In this document: piece after piece, positions 36,649-44,720 of the stretch
How positions within the stretch are numbered: position 1 is the stretch's first letter
Layout: the number at the start of each line of letters is the position of its first letter
Assembly: GCA_036377595.1 (NCBI GenBank)
Contig: DASUYB010000145.1
Location: forward strand, 1-64,000
Origin: Longimicrobium sp.
Lineage (GTDB): Bacteria; Gemmatimonadota; Gemmatimonadetes; Longimicrobiales; Longimicrobiaceae
DNA: 64,000 bases
Direction: 5' to 3'
The notes under the pieces: generated by a model
Seen by the model: the letters and a program-made list of their open reading frames with translations, nothing else
The model's database searches: none
What the model was told of the DNA's origin: nothing
Translations under genes and position numbers: made by a program

Positions 36649-37383
36649 CTACATCACCATCCCGCCGTCCACCACCAGCACCTGCCCGGTGATGTACGAC
36701 GCCCCCGGCCCCGCCAGGAAGCGGACGGCCGGAGCGATGTCCTGCGGCCGGCCCAGCCGGCCCAGCGCGATCTGCTGCATCAGCGCGTCGCGCGCCGCCT
36801 CGGGGAGCTCGGCGGTCATGTCGGTCTCAATGTACCCCGGGGCCACGGCGTTGACCAGAACCCCCCGGCTGGCCAGCTCTTTCGCCACGCTCTTGGTCAG
36901 GCCGATGAGCCCGGCCTTGCTGGCGGCGTAGTTCGACTGCCCCTTGTTGCCGGTGATCCCCACCACGCTGGTGATGTTGATCACCCGCCCGTGGCGGCGC
37001 TTCATCATCCCGCGGCTGGCCGCGCGGATGGTGTTGAAGGCCCCGCGCAGGTTGGTGTCGACCACCGCGTCCCAGTCCTCGTCCTTCACCCGCATCAGCA
37101 CGTTGTCGCGCGTCACGCCGGCGTTGTTGACCAGCACGTCGAGGCTGCCCATCTCCTCCTCGACCCGCTTGACCAGCGCGTTCACGGCCTCGGAGTCGGC
37201 CACGTCGCAGCCGTAGCCGCGGTGCCCCTCGCCGGAAAGACCCTGGGCCGCCTGCTGCGCGCGCGCCTCGTCGCGGGCCACGACGGCCACCTTCGCGCCG
37301 GCGCCGGCCAGCTCCTCCGCGATCGCCAGCCCGATCCCGCGCGAGCCCCCCGTCACCAGCGCCACCTGCCCCTGTAGCTCCAC
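36649..37383 (-). CDS. fabG: 3-oxoacyl-ACP reductase FabG
   Basis: This NADPH-dependent short-chain dehydrogenase reduces 3-oxoacyl-ACP. Taking GTG 37383 as start gives 244 residues, the usual FabG length, with GGAGA about 9 nt upstream. An ATG at 37419 would add 12 residues. Motifs: [20 protein letters not shown] at 11-30, NNAG, catalytic Ser-139, Tyr-152 and Lys-156 in [17 protein letters not shown], and [10 protein letters not shown]. Confidence 0.95.
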   Translation of the reverse strand: MELQGQVALVTGGSRGIGLAIAEELAGAGAKVAVVARDEARAQQAAQGLSGEGHRGYGCDVADSEAVNALVKRVEEEMGSLDVLVNNAGVTRDNVLMRVKDEDWDAVVDTNLRGAFNTIRAASRGMMKRRHGRVINITSVVGITGNKGQSNYAASKAGLIGLTKSVAKELASRGVLVNAVAPGYIETDMTAELPEAARDALMQQIALGRLGRPQDIAPAVRFLAGPGASYITGQVLVVDGGMVM

Positions 37384-37716
37384 CGTGCTCGTCTCCGGTT
37401 CTCGTTCTTCAGACAGCATCTGCAACGGCAACTTCAACTGCGCGATGCGGGCGTGTCCCCCGCTGCGCGGGGGCCGGGCTGCGCGCGCCGTAGGCAACGA
37501 TACTGCTGTTGCCAACGGCGCCGGGCCCCCGGCGCGCCCGTCATTCCCGCGATTCCGCCAGCGTCTGTGCGAGCGCGCCGGTGTCCCGGCCCTCCGGGCG
37601 CGCATCCCTCACGCAACTCAGCGCCGCCACGGCTTTTTTCATCTCCCCTCCCCTGCGCAGCGGGGGAGGGGGCCAGCCCGCGGCCGCGCCGATGCCCGCC
37701 GTCCGTGCCTCCCGCC
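37384..37716. other. Gap between fabD and fabG with one palindromic GC repeat
   Basis: Positions 37643-37690 hold CCCCTCCCCTGCGCAGCGGG with its following GGAGG and GCCCGCGGCC, a hairpin also found at 55029-55088. The remainder has no recognisable gene; the open frames through it are Arg/Ala-rich shadows. It interrupts the otherwise compact fatty-acid cluster. Confidence 0.6.
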
Positions 37717-38679
37717 TCACCCCTGCCCCACCCCCGCGGCCGTCTCCATGAAGGCGCGCACCTGGGCGGCGGTGCCGAGCTCGGTGCCCATCTCGGTGGC
37801 GGCGGGGTCGATGCGCTTCAGCATCCCCCGCAGCACCTTGCCGGTGCCCACCTCCAGGAAGCGCGTCACGCCCAGCTCCAGCATCGTGCGCACGGCGTAC
37901 GACCAGCGGACGGCGCTGGTCAGCTGCTCGATCAGCAGCCGCCGCGCCTCGTCGGCGTCGCTCACCGCGCGCGCCGTCACGTTGCTGATCACGGGAAAGG
38001 CCGGCGCGCGGAACTCCACCGACTCCAGCTGCGCCTGCAAGCCCGCCTCGGCCACCGCCATCAGCGGCGAGTGGAACGCGCCGGAGACGTTCAGCGGCTG
38101 CACCTTCTTGGCGCCCGCCTCCTTCAGCATGCTGGCGGCGCGGTGCACCGCGTCGGCGTCGCCGCTGATCACCACCTGGCCGGGCGTGTTGAAGTTGGCG
38201 GGCACGACGACCGAGGCGTCCGCCGATGCCTCGCGGCAGACGCCCTCGACCACGTCGTCGTCCAGCCCCAGCACCGCGGCCATCGCCCCCGGCCGCTGCC
38301 TGCCGCTCTCGAACATCAGCTCGCCGCGCAGGCGCACGGTGCGCAGCGCGTCGCCCAGGCTCAGCGACCCGGCGGCGTGGTAGGCGCTGAACTCGCCCAG
38401 CGAGTGCCCCGCTGCGCAGACCACGTCCAGGTCGACGGCGCGGATCACCGTCCACACGGCGGCGCTGTGCGCCAGCAGCGCGGGCTGCGCGTTGCGGGTG
38501 AGCGTCAGCTCGTCCTCGGGGCCCTCCCAGCACAGCCTGGAGAGCGAGAAGCCGAGCGCGTCGTCGGCCTCCTCCCACACGTGGCGCGCCTCGGGAAAGG
38601 CATCCGCCAGGTCCTTCCCCATTCCCACCGCCTGCGACCCCTGCCCGGGGAACAGCAGGCCGATCCGCTCTCCCGTCAT
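37717..38679 (-). CDS. fabD: Malonyl-CoA:ACP transacylase FabD
   Basis: FabD loads malonyl onto ACP. The 320-residue protein shows LLFPGQGSQAVGMGKDLADA, nucleophile Ser-93 in AAGHSLGEFSAYHAAGSL, the His in SGAFHSPLM and the expected Arg/Gln positions. ATG 38679 is preferred over an in-frame GTG 38685, because AAGG stands 6 nt before that ATG. Confidence 0.97.
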   Translation of the reverse strand: MTGERIGLLFPGQGSQAVGMGKDLADAFPEARHVWEEADDALGFSLSRLCWEGPEDELTLTRNAQPALLAHSAAVWTVIRAVDLDVVCAAGHSLGEFSAYHAAGSLSLGDALRTVRLRGELMFESGRQRPGAMAAVLGLDDDVVEGVCREASADASVVVPANFNTPGQVVISGDADAVHRAASMLKEAGAKKVQPLNVSGAFHSPLMAVAEAGLQAQLESVEFRAPAFPVISNVTARAVSDADEARRLLIEQLTSAVRWSYAVRTMLELGVTRFLEVGTGKVLRGMLKRIDPAATEMGTELGTAAQVRAFMETAAGVGQG

Positions 38680-38739
38680 CCCCACCCTTGTCGTCTGAAT
38701 GATCGTGCGCGATTCGAGCTATCGTGCCGCGTCGGCAAT

Positions 38740-38803
38740 AGATCCTTCGGCCTGCAACCCACGGTGAAGACGCTTACTTCGATCTGACCGGCCTCAGGAC
38801 GAC
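38740..38803. repeat. Half unit of the GTCATCCTGAGG family
   Basis: AGATCCTTCGGCCTGCAACC to GGCCTCAGGACGAC, the inverted half only. It lies between fabH and fabD with a different repeat half just after it. Confidence 0.75.
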
Positions 38804-38849
38804 GTCCCGGAGGGATTCGCCACCCGCTGAAGAGACCGCGGCCACGCGA

Positions 38850-38898
38850 AGTCCGCGAAGGCGGGCTGTGCGTCGTCGTAGCCGCGACTTCAGTCGCA
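38850..38898. repeat. Half unit of the AGTCCGC family
   Basis: AGTCCGCGAAGGCGGGCTG followed by GTCGTAGCCGCGACTTCAG and TCGC. With the preceding repeat it fills the 259-nt gap between fabH and fabD. Confidence 0.7.
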
Positions 38899-38938
38899 AA
38901 CGTCTCCCCCGCCGAGTGCCGACCGACCGTCGCCGTCC

Positions 38939-39940
38939 CTACATCCGCACCACGTTGGCGGCCCAGGTGAAGCCGGCGCCGAAGGCCACCATCAGCACCA
39001 GCGACCCCTCGCCCACGCGCCCCTGCTCCACCGCCTCGTCGAGCGCCACGGGGATCGATGCGCTGCTCATGTTCCCGTAGCGGTCCACGTTGACGAAGAC
39101 CTTCTCCTGCGGGATGCGCGCGTACTTGGCGGTCGCGTCGATGATGCGGACGTTGGCCTGGTGCGGCACCAGCAGGTCCACGTCGTCGCCGGTGACGCCG
39201 GCGCGCTCCAGCGCGTGCCCGGCCGCGTCGCACATCGAGCGCACGGCGCTCTTGAAGACCTCGGCGCCCGCCATCTTCACGTAGTGGCTGCGCTCGTCCA
39301 GCACCGCGATGTCCAGCGGGATCTTCGCGCCGCCACCCGGGCGGTAGAGGAGCTCGGCCAGCGTCCCGTCGCTCTTGAAGTAGCCGGACAGGATCCCGCG
39401 CCCGTCGCCGTCGGCCGCCCGGATCACCGCCGCGCCCGCGCCGTCGCCGAAGAGCACGCAGGTGGCGCGGTCGGTCCAGTCGATGATCGACGACATCTTC
39501 TCGGTGCAGATCAGCAGCACCGTCTCGGCCTGCCCGGCGGCGATGTGCGCTTCCGCGAGAGAGAGGCCGTAGAGGAAGCCGGAGCAGGCGCTGGCGTAGT
39601 CGTAGGCCGCGGCGTTGGCGGCGCCCAGCAGCGCCTGGATGTCGCACGCGGTGGAGGGGAGGAGCCGGTCGGGAGTGGCGGTGGAGACCAGGAGGATGTC
39701 GACGTCGCCGGCGGTGATCCCCGCCCGCTCCATGGCGATGCGGGCCGCGGCGGCGCCCATGTCGGCCGCGCCGGTGTCCTTGTCGGCGATGCGGCGCTCG
39801 CTGATGCCGGTGCGCGAGCGGATCCACTCGTCGCTCGTCTCCACCATCGACTCCAGGTCGTGGTTGGTGACGACGCGCGGCGGGCTCCACCGGCCGGTGC
39901 TGACGATGCGGGCCCGGGCGGGCCGTGCTGCCTGGATCAT
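38939..39940 (-). CDS. fabH: 3-oxoacyl-ACP synthase III FabH
   Basis: FabH starts fatty-acid synthesis from acyl-CoA and malonyl-ACP. The 333 residues carry Cys-119 in YASACSGFLYGLSLA, His in VPHQANVRIIDATAKY and Asn in VDRYGNMSSASIPVAL. It overlaps plsX by ATGA. Confidence 0.97.
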   Translation of the reverse strand: MIQAARPARARIVSTGRWSPPRVVTNHDLESMVETSDEWIRSRTGISERRIADKDTGAADMGAAAARIAMERAGITAGDVDILLVSTATPDRLLPSTACDIQALLGAANAAAYDYASACSGFLYGLSLAEAHIAAGQAETVLLICTEKMSSIIDWTDRATCVLFGDGAGAAVIRAADGDGRGILSGYFKSDGTLAELLYRPGGGAKIPLDIAVLDERSHYVKMAGAEVFKSAVRSMCDAAGHALERAGVTGDDVDLLVPHQANVRIIDATAKYARIPQEKVFVNVDRYGNMSSASIPVALDEAVEQGRVGEGSLVLMVAFGAGFTWAANVVRM

Positions 39941-40932
39941 CTCTCTTCACCCGTCCCGGCCAGGTCTCCCAGCCGCTTGGCGATGTGTTCCACCATCCTG
40001 CGCTCCACGCCCCGCGCGGCAACCCCGATGCCGTTGCGGATGGCCTGCGGCGGACTGCCGCCGTGCGCGATCACCACCACCCCGTTCACGCCAAGAAGGG
40101 GCGCCCCCCCGTAGGTCGAGTAGTCGAGCCGCGCGTACAGCCGCTTGAGGTCCAGCCGCACCCCCTGCTGCTCCATCTCGCGCTTCAGCTCCTCGGCCAT
40201 GAAGCCCGCGATCGACTCGTAGAACTTGAGCAGCACGTTCCCCACGAAGCCGTCGCACACCAGCACGTCGCAGGCGCCGCGGATCACCTCGCGCCCTTCC
40301 ACGTTGCCCACGAAGTTGAGCGTGGGCGAGTCGGCCAGGAGGCCGTAGGTCTCCAGTGTCTGCTCGTTCCCCTTCCCCGGCTCGGTGCCGATGTTGAGCA
40401 GCCCCACGCGCGGGTCGTCCACGCCCATCAGGTCCTGGGCGTAGATGGTGCCGAGGTGCGCGAACTGGAGGAGGTGCTGGGGGCGCGTGTCGACGTTGGC
40501 GCCCATGTCGATGAGGAAGACGGTGCCCACCGCGCTGGGGATGGGCGAGCCCACGGCGGGGCGGTCGACCCCGGCGATGGGGCGCAGCATGAGCACCGCG
40601 GCGGCCATCACCGCCCCGGTGGACCCCGCGCTCAGGAAGGCGTCGGCCTCGCCGCGCTTGACCAGGCGGGTGCCGACCACGATGGAGGAGTTCTGCTTGC
40701 GGCGCACGGCCGTGGTGGGCGCCTCGCCGGGGTCGATGACCTCGGGGGCGTGCACCACCTCGATCCGCGAGCGGTCGGCGTCGGGGTGGCGGGCCAGCTC
40801 GGCCTCGACCACCGCGCGGTCGCCCACCAGCACGACGGTGATGTCGGGCCGGTCGTGCAAAGCTCCGACCGCGCCTTCGACCTCGATGGCCGGGGCACGG
40901 TCGGAGCCCATCGCGTCTACCGCGATCCGCAT
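39937..40932 (-). CDS. plsX: Phosphate acyltransferase PlsX
   Basis: PlsX makes acyl-phosphate from acyl-ACP for phosphatidate synthesis. The 331-residue protein begins MRIAVDAMGSDRAPAIEVEG and contains SFIVVGT-type RRKQNSSIVVGTRLVKRGEA, SAGSTGAVMAAAV, LNIGTEPGKGNEQ and NFVGNVEGREV, all typical. The rpmF-plsX-fabH order is a widely conserved gene string. Confidence 0.97.
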   Translation of the reverse strand: MRIAVDAMGSDRAPAIEVEGAVGALHDRPDITVVLVGDRAVVEAELARHPDADRSRIEVVHAPEVIDPGEAPTTAVRRKQNSSIVVGTRLVKRGEADAFLSAGSTGAVMAAAVLMLRPIAGVDRPAVGSPIPSAVGTVFLIDMGANVDTRPQHLLQFAHLGTIYAQDLMGVDDPRVGLLNIGTEPGKGNEQTLETYGLLADSPTLNFVGNVEGREVIRGACDVLVCDGFVGNVLLKFYESIAGFMAEELKREMEQQGVRLDLKRLYARLDYSTYGGAPLLGVNGVVVIAHGGSPPQAIRNGIGVAARGVERRMVEHIAKRLGDLAGTGEER

Positions 40933-40955
40933 CTTTACCTGTGTGGGAGGTTCGC

Positions 40956-41138
40956 TCAGAACTCTTCCACTTCAACGCGCTGCTGCTTCCGGTAGTACCC
41001 GCAGTTGGGGCACACGCGGTGCGGCTGGTGCGGGTCGCCGCACTGGGGGCACGCGTTCACGGTCGGCATGGCGGCCTTCACGTGCGTGCGGCGCTTGCGC
41101 TGGCGCTGCTTGCTCTGGCGTCTCTTCGGTACGGCCAT
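40956..41138 (-). CDS. rpmF: 50S ribosomal protein L32
   Basis: A 60-residue basic protein: MAVPKRRQSKQRQRKRRTH, then a zinc ribbon with two CxxC pairs (ACPQCGDPHQPHRVCPNCGY). Both Cys pairs are intact, so it is the zinc-binding form. It lies 34 nt from the DUF177 gene and 23 nt from plsX. Confidence 0.98.
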   Translation of the reverse strand: MAVPKRRQSKQRQRKRRTHVKAAMPTVNACPQCGDPHQPHRVCPNCGYYRKQQRVEVEEF

Positions 41139-41172
41139 CTGTCGCCTCTATCCCGGCTGGGCTCTGAAAGGT

Positions 41173-41682
41173 TCAGTCGAACTTGACGTTCTTCAGCGCG
41201 TTCCACGGGCTCTCGGCCGCTTCGGGAACACACTCGCACGCCCCCTCGTTGAGGTCCTTGCCGCAGGTGGGGCACAGCCCCGGGCAGTCCTCCCGGCAGA
41301 GCGTGAACTCCGGCGCCTGCAGCAGCACCTGCTCGCGGACGGCGCCCGTCAGGTCCAGGTCGTCGCCGCGCGCGGGAAGCGGGTAGACCTCGCCGTCGTC
41401 CACGTCTTCCGCGTCCTCCTCGGGCGGGGCGAACAGCAGGTCGACGTGCTCGTCCACCTCCTGCTCGACGGGCGCAAGGCAGCGGCGGCAGGCCTGCCGC
41501 ACCCGCGTGCGGAGGGTGCCGCGCACCAGCACGCCGTCGCCCACCGACCTCGCCGACAGGTCCACGTCCAGCGGCTCCACCAGCTCCACCCCGGTGTCGT
41601 TCCACATCGGGTGGTCGGCCGGAACCTGCTCCCGCAGATAGACTTCTCCGCGGTCCACGCCCGCGAGGTTCAGATGCAGCAT
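41173..41682 (-). CDS. DUF177 (YceD-like) protein
   Basis: The 169-residue protein belongs to the family usually encoded just before rpmF and thought to act in 23S rRNA or ribosome maturation. It shows LVRGTLRTRVRQACRRCLAP (typical CxRC pair), an acidic patch, and the C-terminal Cys motif EDCPGLCPTCGKDLNEGACE. The ATG at 41682 gives the family start (MLHLNLAGV) and has no Shine-Dalgarno motif. The promoter candidate ends only a few nucleotides before it, so the message may be leaderless. Confidence 0.9.
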   Translation of the reverse strand: MLHLNLAGVDRGEVYLREQVPADHPMWNDTGVELVEPLDVDLSARSVGDGVLVRGTLRTRVRQACRRCLAPVEQEVDEHVDLLFAPPEEDAEDVDDGEVYPLPARGDDLDLTGAVREQVLLQAPEFTLCREDCPGLCPTCGKDLNEGACECVPEAAESPWNALKNVKFD

Positions 41683-41690
41683 AAACCAGA

Positions 41691-41719
41691 AAACTATCCC
41701 GAAAACCGCCCTTTGTCAA
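41691..41719 (-). promoter_or_regulatory. Candidate promoter of the yceD-rpmF-plsX-fab cluster
   Basis: On the minus strand TTGACA (41719-41714), a 17-nt spacer and TAGTTT (41696-41691). The expected start site is about 41685-41684, next to the ATG at 41682. It has the same layout as the kdsB promoter (perfect TTGACA, 17 nt, TAGxTT). Confidence 0.5.
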
Positions 41720-41968
41720 CCAAGGGCCGGGGTTCCGGGAGGATGATACCCCGCGTCGGCGCGTCCGTGCGCTCCGTCCGCTGAACGGCGCTCACAACCT
41801 CGCGCTCTCCGCGCTTTGTCGCAAGCCTCCGACCATCTCTGTCTCACGCGGAGACGCGGAGGCGCGGAGGAAAAGACGAGGGCTCTCACGGAGGGCACAG
41901 AGGTCACGGAGAGATCATTCCAGCTCAGGGAACCTGGTCGACACATCCCATGCCGATCCCAAGCTGAC

Positions 41969-42032
41969 GTCATCCTGAGGCCGGCCAGACCGTAATCAGC
42001 GTCTGCGCAATCGCTTGCAGGCCGAAGGATCT
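41969..42032. repeat. Half unit of the GTCATCCTGAGG family
   Basis: GTCATCCTGAGGCCGGCCAG to TTGCAGGCCGAAGGATCT, matching the left half of 17013-17075 closely. Confidence 0.78.
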
Positions 42033-42106
42033 ATCACCGCGGCAGCACGCGATTCGGTCGGACGCACCAATATTCTACCCCGGGTCGGTATTACAGGGGA
42101 TTCGGA

Positions 42107-42568
42107 TCAGGTGAACCAGGGGCGGCGGGCGCTGCGGGAGATCCACTCGCTGTAGCGGCGCCAGGCGTGCGTGGCCGCGAAGCCCCAGAGGATCGCGCCG
42201 GACAGCATCCCGATCGCGCGCTCCGCGGTGTCCATCGGCAGGAGCATCAGCACGGCGGCGGCGGCCAGGGGGACGAGGAAGAGGGAGACGGGATCGAGCT
42301 CCAGCTCCACCCGCAACTCCGTCCTGGTCCCCACCGTCGAGATGCGGCCGCCGCGCACCAGCCACGTGGTGGAGCCGCCGCTGGGAAGGAGCGCGCGAGC
42401 CACGCCGGGGCCGCGGAAGACGTACTCGTCCGGCGTCATCCGCAGCGTGCTGTTGCCGCGCCAGATCAGCTCCGTCTCGATCCCGCGCAGCACCGCCTGC
42501 GAGTCGGGGACGAGCGCGGGCTGGAACTCCACCACGCGCGAGATGCGGATCGGCTGCATCTCGGTCAC
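42107..42568 (-). CDS. Small two-helix membrane protein, paralogue 1 of 3
   Basis: About 153 residues from GTG 42568, which overlaps the upstream stop as GTGA (an internal ATG at 42559 is possible). A soluble N-terminal half (MQPIRISRVVEFQPALVPDS) and two close hydrophobic helices (LFLVPLAAAAVLMLLP, GMLSGAILWGFAATHAW) are followed by YSEWISRSARR. It shares order and style with the next two genes: IRI motif, about 90 residues, two TMs, a basic tail. I do not recognise the family. Confidence 0.72.
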   Translation of the reverse strand: MTEMQPIRISRVVEFQPALVPDSQAVLRGIETELIWRGNSTLRMTPDEYVFRGPGVARALLPSGGSTTWLVRGGRISTVGTRTELRVELELDPVSLFLVPLAAAAVLMLLPMDTAERAIGMLSGAILWGFAATHAWRRYSEWISRSARRPWFT

Positions 42569-43080
42569 CCTGCGGAGGCGCGGCGGGCGGCGGCGGCGAT
42601 CCGCGCCCTGTAGCCCTGCCACGCGCCCCAGAAGTGCATCCCCGTGAGCCCCAGGAAGATGGTGAGCAGCACGGCCTTCGTAAGCGGCAGCATCGGGGCG
42701 ACCAGAATGATCAGCGTGAGGATGAGCGGCTCGAGATAGACGCGCGGCGGCATCCAGATCTCCATCTGCAGCCGCGCGGCGGGAGATTCGCCGCCGAGCG
42801 AGAGGACGCCCCCGTCCACCGGAAGGCGCTCGCCGCCGCGCAGCTCGAACAGGAAGCTGGGCGGATCGTCGTCGTAGAACTCCACGCAGTCGTCGCGGAC
42901 GTGCACCACGTCGTTGCCGGCGCGGAGCATCTCGTTCCCCACGGCGGCGAGGATCGCGTCGGCGGGCGCGTCCACGGGTGGGTCGAGCGTGAGCTCGCGG
43001 GTGACGTGGATCCGCGGCAGCACGCCGCGATTGCCGTTCTGGGCCGCGATGGCGCTCATTCTCCGATCCTGCCGCGTCAT
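42565..43080 (-). CDS. Small two-helix membrane protein, paralogue 2 of 3
   Basis: The 171-residue product starts at ATG 43080, overlapping the upstream stop as ATGA. The N-terminal soluble part includes RIHVTRELTLDPPVDAPADA and a polar domain with FYDDDPPSFLFELRGGERLP; two membrane helices (PLILTLIILVAPMLPL, AVLLTIFLGLTGMHFW) follow. The pattern corresponds to its neighbours, suggesting local duplication and divergence. Function unknown. Confidence 0.72.
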   Translation of the reverse strand: MTRQDRRMSAIAAQNGNRGVLPRIHVTRELTLDPPVDAPADAILAAVGNEMLRAGNDVVHVRDDCVEFYDDDPPSFLFELRGGERLPVDGGVLSLGGESPAARLQMEIWMPPRVYLEPLILTLIILVAPMLPLTKAVLLTIFLGLTGMHFWGAWQGYRARIAAAARRASAG

Positions 43081-43568
43081 GGCCGCTCGGCGCGGCGCGC
43101 CGCCTCGGCCACCAGCGCCTCGTACGACTGGTGCGCGTGGACGTACAGGAGCCAGGCGCCGCTCGCGAGCGAGAGGAGTCCGGTGATGCGCAGCCACGCC
43201 GGGATCGCCGCGACGCAGAGGATCGCGGCGAGGCCGAGCGCCGCCAGGAACCACGCCGCGCTCATCCAGAGCTCCAGCCGGATGCCGCCCTGCGCGTCGA
43301 ACGTCACCGTCCCGCCGACGATCAGCGGGCTGAGCCGCCGTTCGCCGTACGTCGCGGGAGTGAACCAGTCCGCGCCGGCGAACTGCACCCGTCCGGGCGT
43401 CTGGCTGATGGAGGCGCTCCCGCATCTCCGCAGCGCGCTTGCCACCTCGTCGAGCACCCGCTCCGGCGCGGCGGCCAGGGGCGGCGAGAAGGCGAACGCG
43501 CGGACGATGCGGATCGGGCTCCCGTCGGGGAGGCCGAGCTGCGCCTGCAGCGACTTACCGGCGCTCAT
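43077..43568 (-). CDS. Small two-helix membrane protein, paralogue 3 of 3
   Basis: The 163-residue product has a soluble part (SPIRIVRAFAFSPPLAAAPE, FAGADWFTPATYGERRLSPL) and two C-terminal helices (AAWFLAALGLAAILCVAAIP, ITGLLSLASGAWLLYVHAH). The ATG at 43568 overlaps the stop of the YvlD-like gene by 14 nt. All three paralogues and the YvlD-like gene form one coupled unit. Confidence 0.72.
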   Translation of the reverse strand: MSAGKSLQAQLGLPDGSPIRIVRAFAFSPPLAAAPERVLDEVASALRRCGSASISQTPGRVQFAGADWFTPATYGERRLSPLIVGGTVTFDAQGGIRLELWMSAAWFLAALGLAAILCVAAIPAWLRITGLLSLASGAWLLYVHAHQSYEALVAEAARRAERP

Positions 43569-43926
43569 CGTCGTCGTCCACCAGCACCATCGACAGCACC
43601 CAGGAGACCAGGCTGATCACCACGGAGCCGACCAGCGCGGGGACGAAGCCGTCGACGGTGAAGTCGTAGCCGAAATGGCGCGACAGGAAGCTGGTGAGCA
43701 GCAGCATCAGCGCGTTGATGATGAAGATCGCCAGCCCGAGCGTCAGCACGATCACACCGCACGCCAGCCCCTTGACGATGGGGCGGACGAGCGCGTTCAC
43801 CAGCCCGAAGATGAGCGCCACCACCAGCAGCGTCTTGAACCCACCGGAGTAGTGGATACCGGGGACGAAGTGCGCCGCGGCCCACACGGCGGCGGCGGTG
43901 ATCAGCCAGCGGAGGATGAGTTTCAC
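43555..43926 (-). CDS. Phage-holin-IV / YvlD-like membrane protein
   Basis: The 123-residue protein (GTG start) has three to four hydrophobic helices and the YvlD-family pattern: FKTLLVVALIFGLVNALVRP, LTLGLAIFIINALMLLLTSF, FVPALVGSVVISLVSWVLSM. Members are small envelope membrane proteins of unclear function, named after a holin family but widely chromosomal. It is first in the four-gene membrane-protein unit. Confidence 0.88.
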   Translation of the reverse strand: MKLILRWLITAAAVWAAAHFVPGIHYSGGFKTLLVVALIFGLVNALVRPIVKGLACGVIVLTLGLAIFIINALMLLLTSFLSRHFGYDFTVDGFVPALVGSVVISLVSWVLSMVLVDDDDERR

Positions 43927-44042
43927 GGCACGGACGCGGGTCCAGGTGATCGGGACGGCATGCGGGTCGAAGTAAATCTACGAAACCGAACGTCTGCGAG
44001 TTGCACAAGCCCTCGCGCGGACAAGCCTATCCTAACTGCAAT

Positions 44043-44121
44043 CTCACGCAGAGTCAGCAGAGTCAGCAGAGGAACTCAGTACCGGGGTTGGTTCTCTGCT
44101 GACTCTGCTGACTCTGCGTGA
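44043..44121. repeat. Perfect 29-bp inverted repeat of CAGAGT words
   Basis: The left arm starts CTCACGCAGAGTCAGCAGAG and the right arm ends CTGACTCTGCGTGAG. The 29-bp arms are perfectly complementary around a 21-nt loop. Each arm is itself made of tandem AGTCAGCAG units. It stands between the YvlD-like gene and ndk, next to the ndk terminator. Confidence 0.85.
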
Positions 44122-44133
44122 GCCAACAAGACA

Positions 44134-44170
44134 ATCGGCCCCGCCTCCGATGCCTGGAAGCGGGGCCGAT
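44134..44170 (-). terminator. ndk terminator hairpin
   Basis: An 11-bp perfect stem ATCGGCCCCGC / GCGGGGCCGAT, 18 nt beyond the ndk stop on the minus strand, followed by TGTCTTGTT. Confidence 0.6.
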
Positions 44171-44188
44171 GCATGGCGGCGCGTAAGA

Positions 44189-44605
44189 TCAGCCGACCAG
44201 CTCGAGGCCGCTGAAGAAGAAGGCGATCTCGATCTCCGCGTTCTCGTCGCTGTCGGAGCCGTGGACGGCGTTCCGGCCCTTGCTCTCCGCGTAGAGCTTG
44301 CGGATGGTGCCGTCGGCCGCCTCGGCGGGGTCGGTGGCGCCGATGGTGTCGCGCCACTTCTGCACCGCGTTCTCCGCCTCCAGCGCCAGCACGACGGACG
44401 GGCCGCTGGACATGAACTCGGTCAGCTCGCCGTAGAACGGCCGCTGCGCGTGCACCTCGTAGAACTTGCGCGCCTGCGGCATGGAGACCTGCGTGAGCTT
44501 CATCCCCAGGATGCGGAAGCCGGCGTCCTGGAGGTGGGCGATGATCTTCCCGGCATGGCCGTTCTGCACGGCGTCGGGCTTGATGATGGCGAAGGTACGG
44601 GACAT
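44189..44605 (-). CDS. ndk: Nucleoside-diphosphate kinase
   Basis: Ndk balances nucleoside triphosphates by phosphate transfer through a His. The 138-residue protein has FAIIKPDAV at the start, the catalytic His-115 in [20 protein letters not shown] and the Kpn-loop region. Length matches the family. Confidence 0.98.
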   Translation of the reverse strand: MSRTFAIIKPDAVQNGHAGKIIAHLQDAGFRILGMKLTQVSMPQARKFYEVHAQRPFYGELTEFMSSGPSVVLALEAENAVQKWRDTIGATDPAEAADGTIRKLYAESKGRNAVHGSDSDENAEIEIAFFFSGLELVG

Positions 44606-44636
44606 CGGATGGTTCGTCTCGGTTGAAAGTTGGGAA

Positions 44637-44718
44637 GAGAAGTCCTAAGTCCTGGGTCCTAAGTCCTAAGTTGAAAAGCACTTCACTTAGGACTCAGGAC
44701 TTGGGACTCAGGACTTCT
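44637..44718. repeat. Inverted repeat of AGTCCTAAGTCCTGGG words, copy 1
   Basis: GAGAAGTCCTAAGTCCTGGG plus TCCTAAGTCCTAAG, then after 16 nt CTTAGGACTCAGGACTTGGG plus ACTCAGGACTTCTC. The arms are 32-34 bp with a few mismatches. It ends 2 nt from the stop codon of the CBS gene and is matched by a second copy at 47671-47787. Confidence 0.85.
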
Positions 44719-44720
44719 CT

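Larger units (their letters stand above)
41683..42106. other. Repeat-bearing intergenic region upstream of the fatty-acid cluster
   Basis: It holds the cluster promoter, a run of direct words (CTCACGCGGAGACGCGGAGG at 41843 followed by CTCTCACGGAGGGCACAGAG), and a half unit of the GTCATCCTGAGG repeat at 41969-42032. No gene is supported. Confidence 0.6.

Noticed and set aside
43555-43926. Phage holin as evidence of a prophage
   Set aside because: The match is to the YvlD/holin-IV membrane family, which is common on chromosomes, and the neighbours are not phage genes.
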